5,896 nucleotides of DNA from an uncultured Oscillospiraceae bacterium (GTDB lineage: Bacteria; Bacillota; Clostridia; Oscillospirales; Oscillospiraceae). Positions 1 through 5,533 of the stretch are shown piece after piece. The stretch lies in the NCBI GenBank assembly GCA_934662925.1, contig CAKUKL010000107.1, forward strand, positions 1 through 5,896, in the 5' to 3' direction. A model generated the notes under the pieces. It saw only the letters and a list, made by a program, of their open reading frames with translations, had not been told where the DNA came from and did no database searches. Both the position numbers and the translations under genes were made by a program. Numbering within the stretch: the first letter of the stretch is position 1; each line of letters begins with the position of its first letter.

Positions 1-13
1 GGAGGCGCGACCT

Positions 14-979
14 ATGAACGTCACCATTTTTCTCGTCCGGCTGCTGGTGCTGGCCGTCATCTTCATCAACGGCTGGACCGACGCGCCCAACGCCATCGCC
101 ACCGCCGTCGGCTCCGGGGCGCTGACCTTCCGGCGGGGAGTGTGGCTGGCGGCGGTGTGCAATTTTCTGGGGACCTTCCTCTCCGCCGTCCTTTTCCCCG
201 CCGTGGCCGCCACCATGAGCGACCTCATCGTTTTCCCCGGCGGCGCGTGGGCCGCCCTCACCGCCCTGTGCGCTGCCATGCTGTCCATCCTGCTGTGGGC
301 GGTACTGGCGTGGCGCTTCGGCCTGCCCACCAGCGAGAGCCACGCCCTCATGGCCGGTCTGTGCGGTGCGGCCCTCGCGCTGGGCGGACAGGCCGCCCGG
401 TTCAACTCCGGCGCGTGGGCCAGAGTGATTGCGGGGCTGTTCTTGTCCGTCATCGCCGGGGCGCTGGCGGGCCGGTGTGCCTGTCTCTGGCTGCGGAAGC
501 GCCGGTGCAGCGCCGCCCGGTGGCAGCGGCGGGCCGCCGGGCTCATGGCCGCCCTTCACGGGGCGCAGGACGGACAGAAGTTCATGGCCCTCCTGCTGCT
601 GGCGGACAGCCTTGGGGACGCGGAGCCCTTCTCCCCCCTGACGCTGGCGGTGCTGTGCGCCTCGGTGATGGCGCTGGGGACGGCGCTGGGCGGAAAGCCC
701 ATCGTGGAGAAGGTGGGCACGGAGCTCACCGCCCTCACCCCGGCGGACGGGCTGGCCGCCGATCTAGGGGCAGGAGTGTGCCTGCTGGGCTGCTCCCTGC
801 TGGGCCTGCCGGTGTCCACCACCCACGCCAAGGTGGCCGCCGTCTGCGGCGTGGGCCTCACCCACGGCCGGGACAGCGTCAGCCTGCGGCCCGTGCTGGA
901 GATCGTCTCCGCGTGGGCCCTCACCTTCCCGGCCTGCGGCCTGCTGGCCTATCTGCTCACCCGGCTCATGCTGGGGTGA
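14..979 (+). CDS. pit: PiT-family inorganic phosphate permease
   Basis: A 321-residue integral membrane protein that probably imports inorganic phosphate with a cation across the cytoplasmic membrane. It has the duplicated PiT/PHO4 architecture. The N-terminal signature is NGWTDAPNAIATAVGS at residues 19-34. The paired internal motifs GLPTSESHA (103-111) and GLPVSTTHA (264-272) mark the inverted repeat. HGAQDGQK (182-189) is the second-half equivalent of the usual HGxND element, with Gln where many members have Asn. Hydrophobic segments fill most of the remainder. A basic stretch rich in Arg and Cys lies near residues 155-175, consistent with a cytoplasmic loop. The length matches short bacterial PiT proteins. 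The start is supported by GGAGG at 1-5, 8 nt before the ATG. In clostridia such genes often follow a PhoU-like DUF47 gene, which would lie outside the window. No phosphate-regulatory site is visible because the promoter is not included. The family call is firm; phosphate as substrate is inferred from the family. Confidence 0.93.
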   Translation: MNVTIFLVRLLVLAVIFINGWTDAPNAIATAVGSGALTFRRGVWLAAVCNFLGTFLSAVLFPAVAATMSDLIVFPGGAWAALTALCAAMLSILLWAVLAWRFGLPTSESHALMAGLCGAALALGGQAARFNSGAWARVIAGLFLSVIAGALAGRCACLWLRKRRCSAARWQRRAAGLMAALHGAQDGQKFMALLLLADSLGDAEPFSPLTLAVLCASVMALGTALGGKPIVEKVGTELTALTPADGLAADLGAGVCLLGCSLLGLPVSTTHAKVAAVCGVGLTHGRDSVSLRPVLEIVSAWALTFPACGLLAYLLTRLMLG

Positions 980-982
980 GGG

Positions 983-1648
983 TCACATCTCCGGCGGCGT
1001 GAGGATCTCAAAGTGGTTCTTTTTGCTATTTAACAGCCCATCCCGCCGCATCTTGGACAGCTCCGCACACAGCGCGCTGCGGTCCACCCCCAGATAGTCC
1101 GCCAGCTGCTGCCGGTCGTAGGGGATATCGAAGGCGGCGCTCCCCGCCTCCTTGACACACTGGGAAAAATAGGACATGAGCCGCCCCCGGATGGTCTTGG
1201 GGCTGGTGTGGAGCATCCGGCCGGATAGCCGGAGGTTTTTCCGGGCGCTGATGGCCAGCAGGTTCCGCACCAGCTGCCCGTGAAAGGCGCAGGCGTTCTC
1301 GCAGGGCGTTAAAATCCGCCCCACGTTCAGGAACAGCACCCGGGTACGCTCCGCCGCCATGACGCTCACCCGCAGCGGCTCCCCGGGCAGGCAGGCGTAA
1401 GCCTCCGCGAAGATATCCCCCGGCTCCGCCGCGCTCAGCACGCTCTCGTTACCCCATGCGTCGCCGAAGCCGATGAGCGCCCGCCCGGACAGCATCACCC
1501 CCATCTGCTCCGTGGGCGCGCCTTCCGCTAAAATGATCTCGCCCTTTTCATAGCTCCGCTCCCGGGCGGCAAGGCACTGGAGCAGCAGCGTCAGCTCCTC
1601 GTCCCCAATACCCCGGAACAGCGGGCTTTTTCGTAAATTTTCCTCCAT
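983..1648 (-). CDS. Crp/Fnr-family transcriptional regulator, likely HcpR-like
   Basis: A 221-residue cytoplasmic DNA-binding regulator. Residues 1-110 form the cyclic-nucleotide-binding-type beta-barrel, with the KGEIILAEGAP turn near 35-45 and PGDIFAE at 76-82. A long dimerisation helix follows (about 121-142). The C-terminal winged helix-turn-helix is DRQQLADYLGVDRSALCAEL (178-197) followed by SKMRRDGLL. The N-terminal cysteine cluster of FNR is absent. C116-x3-C120-x2-H123 sits just before the dimer helix and could bind metal or heme, but this is a guess. The start is the ATG at 1648, preceded by GGAGG at 1653-1657 with a short 4-nt spacer. The reading frame stays open upstream, but that extension runs through the divergent promoter and the neighbouring ferredoxin gene and is not credible. 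It is divergent from the ferredoxin-hcp operon, the usual arrangement for HcpR-type regulators of NO/nitrite response. The family is certain; the sensed signal is inferred. Confidence 0.93.
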   Translation of the reverse strand: MEENLRKSPLFRGIGDEELTLLLQCLAARERSYEKGEIILAEGAPTEQMGVMLSGRALIGFGDAWGNESVLSAAEPGDIFAEAYACLPGEPLRVSVMAAERTRVLFLNVGRILTPCENACAFHGQLVRNLLAISARKNLRLSGRMLHTSPKTIRGRLMSYFSQCVKEAGSAAFDIPYDRQQLADYLGVDRSALCAELSKMRRDGLLNSKKNHFEILTPPEM

Positions 1649-1652
1649 ATTT

Positions 1653-1657
1653 CCTCC
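1653..1657 (-). promoter_or_regulatory. Ribosome-binding site of the Crp/Fnr regulator
   Basis: GGAGG on the minus strand, 4 nt before the ATG at 1648. It fixes the start of the regulator inside a much longer open frame. The spacing is shorter than the usual 5-9 nt. Confidence 0.75.
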
Positions 1658-1661
1658 AAAA

Positions 1662-1677
1662 TGTTGTTTTAACAACA
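1662..1677. promoter_or_regulatory. Perfect inverted repeat, probable Crp/Fnr-type operator
   Basis: TGTTGTT-TT-AACAACA is a perfect dyad with 7-bp arms and a 2-bp spacer. It lies in the AT-rich divergent region between the Crp/Fnr regulator and the ferredoxin-hcp operon. Its core TTGTTTTAACAA resembles the TTG-to-CAA outer layout of Crp/Fnr-family sites. Its centre (between 1669 and 1670) is 41.5 bp upstream of the start site expected from the TACAAT box at 1699-1704, the class II activator position. On the other strand it falls just downstream of the regulator's predicted start site, where binding would repress. Binding by the adjacent regulator is inferred. Confidence 0.75.
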
Positions 1678-1684
1678 GACTTAT

Positions 1685-1720
1685 TACACCCAGCATAGTA
1701 CAATGCGGGAGAAAAATCAA
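1685..1720 (-). promoter_or_regulatory. Predicted promoter of the Crp/Fnr regulator
   Basis: Reading leftward, TTGATT (1720-1715) is followed after 17 nt by TATGCT (1697-1692). This puts the start site near 1685 and gives a short leader containing the 1662-1677 inverted repeat. The match to the sigma-A consensus is moderate. The core overlaps the rightward promoter, so polymerase binding in the two directions may be mutually exclusive. Confidence 0.45.
1699..1711 (+). promoter_or_regulatory. Activator-dependent promoter of the ferredoxin-hcp operon
   Basis: TACAAT at 1699-1704 matches the -10 consensus at five of six bases and predicts a start at about 1711. No good -35 hexamer lies 16-18 nt upstream (CAGACT is at 17 nt), as expected for a promoter that depends on an activator. 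The 1662-1677 dyad occupies the -35 region instead. The predicted leader to the ATG is 79 nt. Confidence 0.6.
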
Positions 1721-1723
1721 GAC

Positions 1724-1755
1724 GCGCCCTGTCCGGCGGTTCCCGGACGCCGCGC
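1724..1755 (+). other. Hairpin in the ferredoxin-hcp leader
   Basis: GTCCGG (1731-1736) pairs perfectly with CCGGAC (1743-1748) around a 6-nt loop. A G-U pair (1730/1749) and a further GCGC/GCGC pairing (1724-1727 with 1752-1755), across a 2x2 internal loop, extend the stem. A run of five T occurs at 1766-1770, but 10 nt after the stem, too far for a classical intrinsic terminator. It could affect mRNA stability or attenuation, or be a by-product of high GC. Confidence 0.35.
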
Positions 1756-1776
1756 CGCTGATATATTTTTGACATT

Positions 1777-1781
1777 GGAGG
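1777..1781 (+). promoter_or_regulatory. Ribosome-binding site of the ferredoxin-like gene
   Basis: GGAGG followed by an 8-nt A-rich spacer before the ATG at 1790. It decides this start over an in-frame ATG at 1703, which overlaps the predicted -10 box and has no such site. Confidence 0.85.
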
Positions 1782-1789
1782 AAAAAATA

Positions 1790-2494
1790 ATGATCCGGAA
1801 GATCATCCACATCGACGAAGAAAAGTGCAACGGCTGCGGGGCCTGCGCGGCGGCCTGCCACGAGGGGGCCATCGGCATGGTGGACGGCAAGGCAAAGCTC
1901 CTGCGGGACGACTACTGCGACGGGCTGGGCGACTGCCTGCCCGCCTGCCCCACCGGGGCCATCACCTTTGTGGAGCGGGAGGCCGCGGCCTATGACGAGC
2001 AGGCGGTGCTGGCCAGCAAAAAGAAGGCCGCCCCGGCGGGCAAGCCCGTGTTCTCCGGCTGCCCCGGCTCCCGGATGCGGCAGATGGACCGCTCCGCGCC
2101 CGCTTCCGCCCCCGCCGCACCCCAGACCTCCCAGCTGGGCCAGTGGCCCTGCCAGATCAAGCTGGTGCCGGTGAACGCCCCCTATTTCAGCGGCGCGAAG
2201 CTGCTCATCGCCGCCGACTGCACCGCCTACGCCTACGCCAGCCTGCACAGCGAGTTCATGGCGGGCCGGATCACCCTCATCGGCTGCCCCAAGCTGGACG
2301 AGGGGGATTACAGCGAAAAGCTCACCGAGATCATCCGGAGCAACGATATCCGGAGCGTCACCGTGGCGCGCATGGAGGTCCCCTGCTGCGGCGGGCTGGA
2401 ACTGGCGGCGAAAAAGGCCCTCCAGCAGAGCGGGAAATTCATTCCGTGGCAGGTGGTCACCATCTCCATCGACGGAAAAATTCTGGATCGCTGA
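1790..2494 (+). CDS. Ferredoxin-like 4Fe-4S protein with Cys-rich C-terminal domain, Hcp partner
   Basis: A 234-residue, probably cytoplasmic, electron-transfer protein. The N-terminal third is a two-cluster ferredoxin fold. Cluster 1 is C13-x2-C16-x2-C19-x3-C23, complete for [4Fe-4S]. The second motif is C43-x5-C49-x3-C53-P, where the usual middle cysteine is Leu46, so it may carry a [3Fe-4S] or differently ligated cluster. An Ala/Pro/Ser-rich linker (about 100-115) leads to a domain with isolated cysteines in strongly motif-like settings: WPCQ (C121), DCTAYAYAS (C144), GCPKLDEGD (C166) and EVPCCGG (C199, C200). I recognise the layout as a ferredoxin type found beside clostridial hcp genes, but no biochemical role is known to me. 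No signal peptide or membrane segment is seen. It begins the operon and hcp follows after 39 nt, so it is likely an electron donor or maturation partner of Hcp, transcribed from the regulated promoter upstream. The ferredoxin call is firm; the Hcp-partner role is inferred. Confidence 0.9.
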   Translation: MIRKIIHIDEEKCNGCGACAAACHEGAIGMVDGKAKLLRDDYCDGLGDCLPACPTGAITFVEREAAAYDEQAVLASKKKAAPAGKPVFSGCPGSRMRQMDRSAPASAPAAPQTSQLGQWPCQIKLVPVNAPYFSGAKLLIAADCTAYAYASLHSEFMAGRITLIGCPKLDEGDYSEKLTEIIRSNDIRSVTVARMEVPCCGGLELAAKKALQQSGKFIPWQVVTISIDGKILDR

Positions 2495-2533
2495 CGGCGC
2501 GGCGAAAAAAACATTCCCGGAGGAACTTCAAAT

Positions 2534-4129
2534 ATGGATCAGAAAATGTTTTGTTTTCAGTGTGAGCAGTCCGCGGGCTGCACCGGATGCACCGGCAGCG
2601 CCGGCGTGTGCGGCAAGAGCGCCGGCGTGGCCGCGGCGCAGGACGAACTGACCGGCGCGCTCATCGGTCTTGCCCGGGCGGCGGACAGGGACAACGCCCC
2701 CTTTGACAGCGTCTGGCGCACCCTCATCGAGGGGCTGTTCACCACCATCACCAACGTGAATTTCAACGAGGAGACCGTCCGCGCCCTCACCGCCTGCGTC
2801 CGCGCGGAAAAGGCAAAGCTGGTCCCCGGCTGCGCCCAGTGCGGTGCGCCTTGCGGCCGGACGGAGGACTACGACCTTGCCCGGCTGTGGGCGGCGGACC
2901 CGGACGTGCGCAGCCTCAAGTCCCTGATCCTGTTCGGCGTCCGGGGCATGGCGGCCTACGCCTACCACGCCATGGTGCTGGGCTACACCGACGAGGAGGT
3001 CAACCGCTTTTTCGCCAAGGCGCTGGTGGCCGTGGGCGAGGACTGGGGCATGGACGAGCTGCTGCCCGTGGTCATGGAAGTAGGCGAGAAAAACCTCCGT
3101 TGCATGGAGCTTCTCGACCGGGCCAATACCCAGACCTACGGCACGCCCGCCCCCGTCACCGTTCCCCTCACCGTGGAAAAGGGTCCCTTCATCGTCATCA
3201 CCGGCCACGACCTCCACGACCTGAAGCTGCTGCTGGAGCAGACGGCAGGCAGGGGCATCAACGTCTACACCCACGGCGAGATGCTGCCCGCCCACGGCTA
3301 TCCGGAGCTGAAAAAGTACCCTCACCTCAAGGGCAATTTCGGCACCGCGTGGCAGAACCAGCAGAAGGAGTTCGCGGACATCCCCGCCCCCATCCTGTTC
3401 ACCACCAACTGCCTGATGCCGCCCCGGGCCAGCTACGCTGACCGGGTGTTCACCACCGCGGTGGTATCCTACCCCGAAATGCGCCACATCGGTGAGGACA
3501 AGGACTTCACCCCCGTCATCGAAAAGGCGCTGGAGCTGGGCGGCTACGGGGAGGACAAGCCATTCACCGGCATCAACGGCGGCCATACCGTGACCACCGG
3601 CTTCGGCCACGGCGCGGTGCTGGGCGCAGCGGAGCAGGTGGTGGACGCGGTGAAATCCGGCGCCATCCGGCACTTCTTCCTCGTGGGCGGCTGCGACGGC
3701 GCGCGCCCCGGTCGGAACTACTACACGGAGTTTGTGAAGCAGGCCCCGGCGGACACGGTGATCCTCACGCTGGCCTGCGGCAAGTTCCGGTTCAACGATC
3801 TGGATCTGGGCTCCATCGGCGGCCTGCCCCGGCTCATGGACGTGGGCCAGTGCAACGACGCCTACGGCGCCATCCGCATCGCGCTGGCGCTGGCGGAGGC
3901 CTTCGGCTGCGGGGTGAACGACCTGCCGCTGTCCATGGTGCTGTCGTGGTACGAGCAGAAGGCGGTGTGCATCCTACTGACTCTGCTCCATCTGGGCATC
4001 AAAAACATCCGCCTCGGCCCCACTCTGCCCGCTTTTCTCTCCCCCAACGTGCTGAACTATCTCGTGGAGCACTTCGGCATCGCCCCCATCACCACGCCGG
4101 AGGAGGATCTGAAGCAGCTCCTGAGCTGA
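2534..4129 (+). CDS. hcp: Hybrid cluster protein (Hcp), hydroxylamine reductase / NO-stress protein
   Basis: A 531-residue cytoplasmic iron-sulfur enzyme of the Hcp (prismane) family. Members reduce hydroxylamine to ammonia in vitro, and some act physiologically as nitric oxide reductases. The N-terminal cluster motif is C7-x2-C10-x8-C19-x6-C26, close to the class I pattern (x8 then x5) but with one extra residue in the last gap and an additional C16. PGCAQCGAPCGRTEDYD (98-114) is a conserved family segment. All expected hybrid-cluster ligands are visible: H225 in GHDLHDL, E249 in THGEM, C293 in TTNCLMPP, C387 in GGCDGARPGR (the persulfide cysteine in characterised members), C415 in LACGKFRFN, C440 in GQCNDAYGA and E474 in SWYEQKAV. 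The full length and intact ligands indicate an active enzyme. GGAGG at 2519-2523, 10 nt before the ATG, sets the start. It is the second gene of the ferredoxin-hcp operon and ends at a strong hairpin terminator. Confidence 0.98.
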   Translation: MDQKMFCFQCEQSAGCTGCTGSAGVCGKSAGVAAAQDELTGALIGLARAADRDNAPFDSVWRTLIEGLFTTITNVNFNEETVRALTACVRAEKAKLVPGCAQCGAPCGRTEDYDLARLWAADPDVRSLKSLILFGVRGMAAYAYHAMVLGYTDEEVNRFFAKALVAVGEDWGMDELLPVVMEVGEKNLRCMELLDRANTQTYGTPAPVTVPLTVEKGPFIVITGHDLHDLKLLLEQTAGRGINVYTHGEMLPAHGYPELKKYPHLKGNFGTAWQNQQKEFADIPAPILFTTNCLMPPRASYADRVFTTAVVSYPEMRHIGEDKDFTPVIEKALELGGYGEDKPFTGINGGHTVTTGFGHGAVLGAAEQVVDAVKSGAIRHFFLVGGCDGARPGRNYYTEFVKQAPADTVILTLACGKFRFNDLDLGSIGGLPRLMDVGQCNDAYGAIRIALALAEAFGCGVNDLPLSMVLSWYEQKAVCILLTLLHLGIKNIRLGPTLPAFLSPNVLNYLVEHFGIAPITTPEEDLKQLLS

Positions 4130-4175
4130 CAGCGCCCGGAGCGCGGTCAGCCCGCCGCCTTTGCGCCCAAAACAC

Positions 4176-4215
4176 AAAACAGCCCGTACCGGCGATCTCC
4201 GGTACGGGCTGTTTT
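4176..4215. terminator. Bidirectional intrinsic terminator between hcp and the ATC-hydrolase-like gene
   Basis: Perfect 17-bp inverted repeat: arms at 4176-4192 and 4199-4215 around the 6-nt loop CGATCT. The stem core is AGCCCGTACCGG. The outer four pairs are A-T, so each strand ends the hairpin with TTTT. It lies 46 nt after the hcp stop and 9 nt from the stop of the opposing gene, serving both converging units. Confidence 0.92.
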
Positions 4216-4224
4216 CGCGTAAAC

Positions 4225-4851
4225 TCACTCTTTGTTTCCTGTGATGTAGTAGTCGCAGTACGCGCCGCCGCTGGCCAGCGTCTGCTCCCGGTGCAGCACG
4301 CCGTGCTGGAGGATGATCATCACCTCGTCCAACTCGCAGAACAGGGGCATCAGCTCGGAGACTCCCAGCTTTTCCGCGTAGGCGCAGACGGGGCAGCGGG
4401 TGATGCGGTAGTAGCACGCGCCCTCATGGGGCTGGCCCACAAAATCCACCTTGAAGGAGGTTGGATACTGCTTCTCCTTTTCCGGCGTGTACCACTTATA
4501 ATATTTCACGACGCTCTTCTTGTTCTCCACCTTGCCCTTGTCCGTGTTCAGGTCGGTCCGCGCGAAATACCACTTGATGTGGTAAAGCGAACGCCGCATC
4601 ATCTCCTGCACCGTCTCCGGCGGGATCTTCTTTTCACTGGCCACGTATGGCGCAACAAAAGCCAGTGCGAACAGCTCGTTGTAAGCCATGGGGTTGTCGT
4701 CCCCGATGTCGTCCGCCCCCTCCACCAGCTCCCGGTAGACCGTCTTGCTCTTCTTCATGATCTCCGCGGCGTATGCTTTGCCGTATTTTTCGGTCAGCAC
4801 CTTTTTCATGGGACTTTTGAACATCCAGAAGTAAAAGCCGTTATATTTCAT
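4225..4851 (-). CDS. L-2-amino-thiazoline-4-carboxylate hydrolase family protein
   Basis: A 208-residue soluble protein with no signal peptide. It matches, by recalled motifs, the ATC-hydrolase family, named after a Pseudomonas enzyme that opens the thiazoline ring of L-ATC to N-carbamoyl-L-cysteine. The conserved C-terminal half holds RCPVCAYAEKLG (152-163; C153, C156), FCELDE (171-176; C172) and LHREQTLASGGAYCD (186-200; H187, E189, C199, D200), which probably line the active site. The N-terminal half is helical, Lys-rich and poorly conserved. Clostridial members are numerous and mostly uncharacterised, so the natural substrate is unknown and thiazoline hydrolysis should not be assumed. The gene follows tetR with a 1-nt gap (TGA-G-ATG). 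Its GGAGG (4865-4861) lies inside the end of tetR, implying translational coupling and shared control. Local G+C is low (49% over 4441-4560 against 66% over 2641-2760). Confidence 0.8.
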   Translation of the reverse strand: MKYNGFYFWMFKSPMKKVLTEKYGKAYAAEIMKKSKTVYRELVEGADDIGDDNPMAYNELFALAFVAPYVASEKKIPPETVQEMMRRSLYHIKWYFARTDLNTDKGKVENKKSVVKYYKWYTPEKEKQYPTSFKVDFVGQPHEGACYYRITRCPVCAYAEKLGVSELMPLFCELDEVMIILQHGVLHREQTLASGGAYCDYYITGNKE

Positions 4852-4852
4852 C

Positions 4853-5476
4853 TCAACGCTCCTCCTTTTCCTTGCGGACGGAATCGAACAGCGCCGTCCA
4901 GCCGCCGAAGTGATAGGTCATCAGCGCGTCCATGTACCGTTCGGCGGTCTGCCGGTCAGGGCATCTGGCGACGATCCGGCGGTAGCTGTCAAACTGCGCG
5001 GAGATCAGCAGCCCCAGCAGCTTTTCGTCCACCGCGCACCCCGCCCCGTGGAAAAATGCGACGCTCTCCTCGATTTTTCCCTGCACGACGCGGTCGAAAT
5101 AGTGCTCCAGACTGCTGCCGCCGCTGCGGTGCATCAGCAGCACCGCATCCTCATAGTGGTCGAAGATCAGGTGAAGGATCGCGTCGGACTCATGCCGCAT
5201 GGAAATTTTCAGGCTCTCCAGCAGGCTTCCGCCCGCGCCCGCGTAATAATCCGCCTTCGCACTTTGAAACAGGGCCGCGATCTCGTCCAGAAAGGGCTTG
5301 AGCAGGCCCGCGAACAGCTCGTCCTTTGACTTATACCGGGTCTGGATCGCACCGACGGTCACCCCCGCCTGCTCCGCGATCTTCCGCAGGGACGCGCCGG
5401 TGTAGCCCTTGTCCAGAAATTCTTTCCGCGCGGCCGCCGTGATCCTGTCGTCCAGTGAATGGTCCCTCAGCGCCAT
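4853..5476 (-). CDS. TetR/AcrR-family transcriptional regulator
   Basis: A 207-residue DNA-binding repressor. The N-terminal TetR HTH is clear: ITAAARKEFLDKGYTGASL (12-30), then RKIAEQAGVTVGAIQTRYKS (31-50) with the typical YxSKDELF entry into the ligand-binding domain. Residues 60-200 form the helical ligand-binding and dimerisation region, which diverges as usual; HRSGGSSLEHYFDRVV (116-131) is the most family-like stretch. The ligand cannot be read from the sequence. The ATG at 5476 gives the canonical N-terminal length; upstream is only a G-rich, weak ribosome-binding region (GGCGGGG). It is the first gene of a two-gene operon with the ATC-hydrolase-family gene. Its promoter is overlapped by inverted repeats, so autorepression is likely. 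The family call is certain; the regulon is inferred. Confidence 0.95.
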   Translation of the reverse strand: MALRDHSLDDRITAAARKEFLDKGYTGASLRKIAEQAGVTVGAIQTRYKSKDELFAGLLKPFLDEIAALFQSAKADYYAGAGGSLLESLKISMRHESDAILHLIFDHYEDAVLLMHRSGGSSLEHYFDRVVQGKIEESVAFFHGAGCAVDEKLLGLLISAQFDSYRRIVARCPDRQTAERYMDALMTYHFGGWTALFDSVRKEKEER

Positions 5477-5505
5477 TTCCCCGCCTCGCCTTCTTTGAAT
5501 ACGCC

Positions 5506-5533
5506 GTAATCAATTACGGTGTAATTGTATTAC
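5506..5533. promoter_or_regulatory. Probable TetR operator array (four alternating half-sites)
   Basis: Four 5-bp half-sites alternate in orientation: GTAAT 5506-5510, ATTAC 5513-5517, GTAAT 5521-5525 and ATTAC 5529-5533, with centres 7, 8 and 8 bp apart. They make two overlapping perfect dyads: CCGTAAT-CA-ATTACGG (5504-5519) and CAATTAC-GGT-GTAATTG (5511-5527). The array covers the -10 box and start site of the tetR promoter. TetR-family proteins commonly bind such dyads as one or two dimers; binding by this TetR is inferred. Confidence 0.72.

Noticed and set aside
43..66. Asn-to-Gln change in the second PiT motif (HGAQDGQK, residues 182-189) and Trp-Thr in the first (NGWTD) as signs of altered substrate
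   Set aside because: As I recall, these variants are common in clostridial PiT proteins and the other signature residues are intact, so they are not strong evidence for a new substrate.
142..1002. Alternative plus-strand frame inside pit (286 codons)
   Set aside because: Arg/Pro/Gly-rich translation without motifs, while the overlapping frame encodes a clear PiT transporter.
1766..1770. T5 run after the leader hairpin as an intrinsic terminator
   Set aside because: The stem ends at 1748-1755, so the U-run is 10 or more nt away. Intrinsic terminators need the U-tract directly after the stem.
1769..1774. Perfect TTGACA on the plus strand just before the ferredoxin ribosome-binding site
   Set aside because: A -10 box 17 nt on would be at 1792-1797 (GATCCG), inside the coding region and unlike the consensus. 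The resulting transcript would lack the start codon.
1649..2248. Open 200-codon upstream extension of the Crp/Fnr regulator frame on the minus strand
   Set aside because: It crosses the AT-rich divergent promoter region and lies antisense to the ferredoxin gene. The Crp/Fnr domain begins normally at 1648 with its own GGAGG, and the extension is low-complexity Gly/Ala/His sequence.
2528..3673. Long 381-codon open frame on the minus strand opposite hcp
   Set aside because: Hcp on the plus strand has every catalytic ligand intact. The antisense translation is low-complexity Gly/Val/His-rich sequence typical of GC-rich shadow frames.
3850..5301. Open frame of 483 codons on the plus strand spanning the end of hcp, the terminator, the ATC-hydrolase-like gene and tetR
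   Set aside because: It runs through a 17-bp terminator hairpin and antisense to two recognised genes, and shows no family motif.
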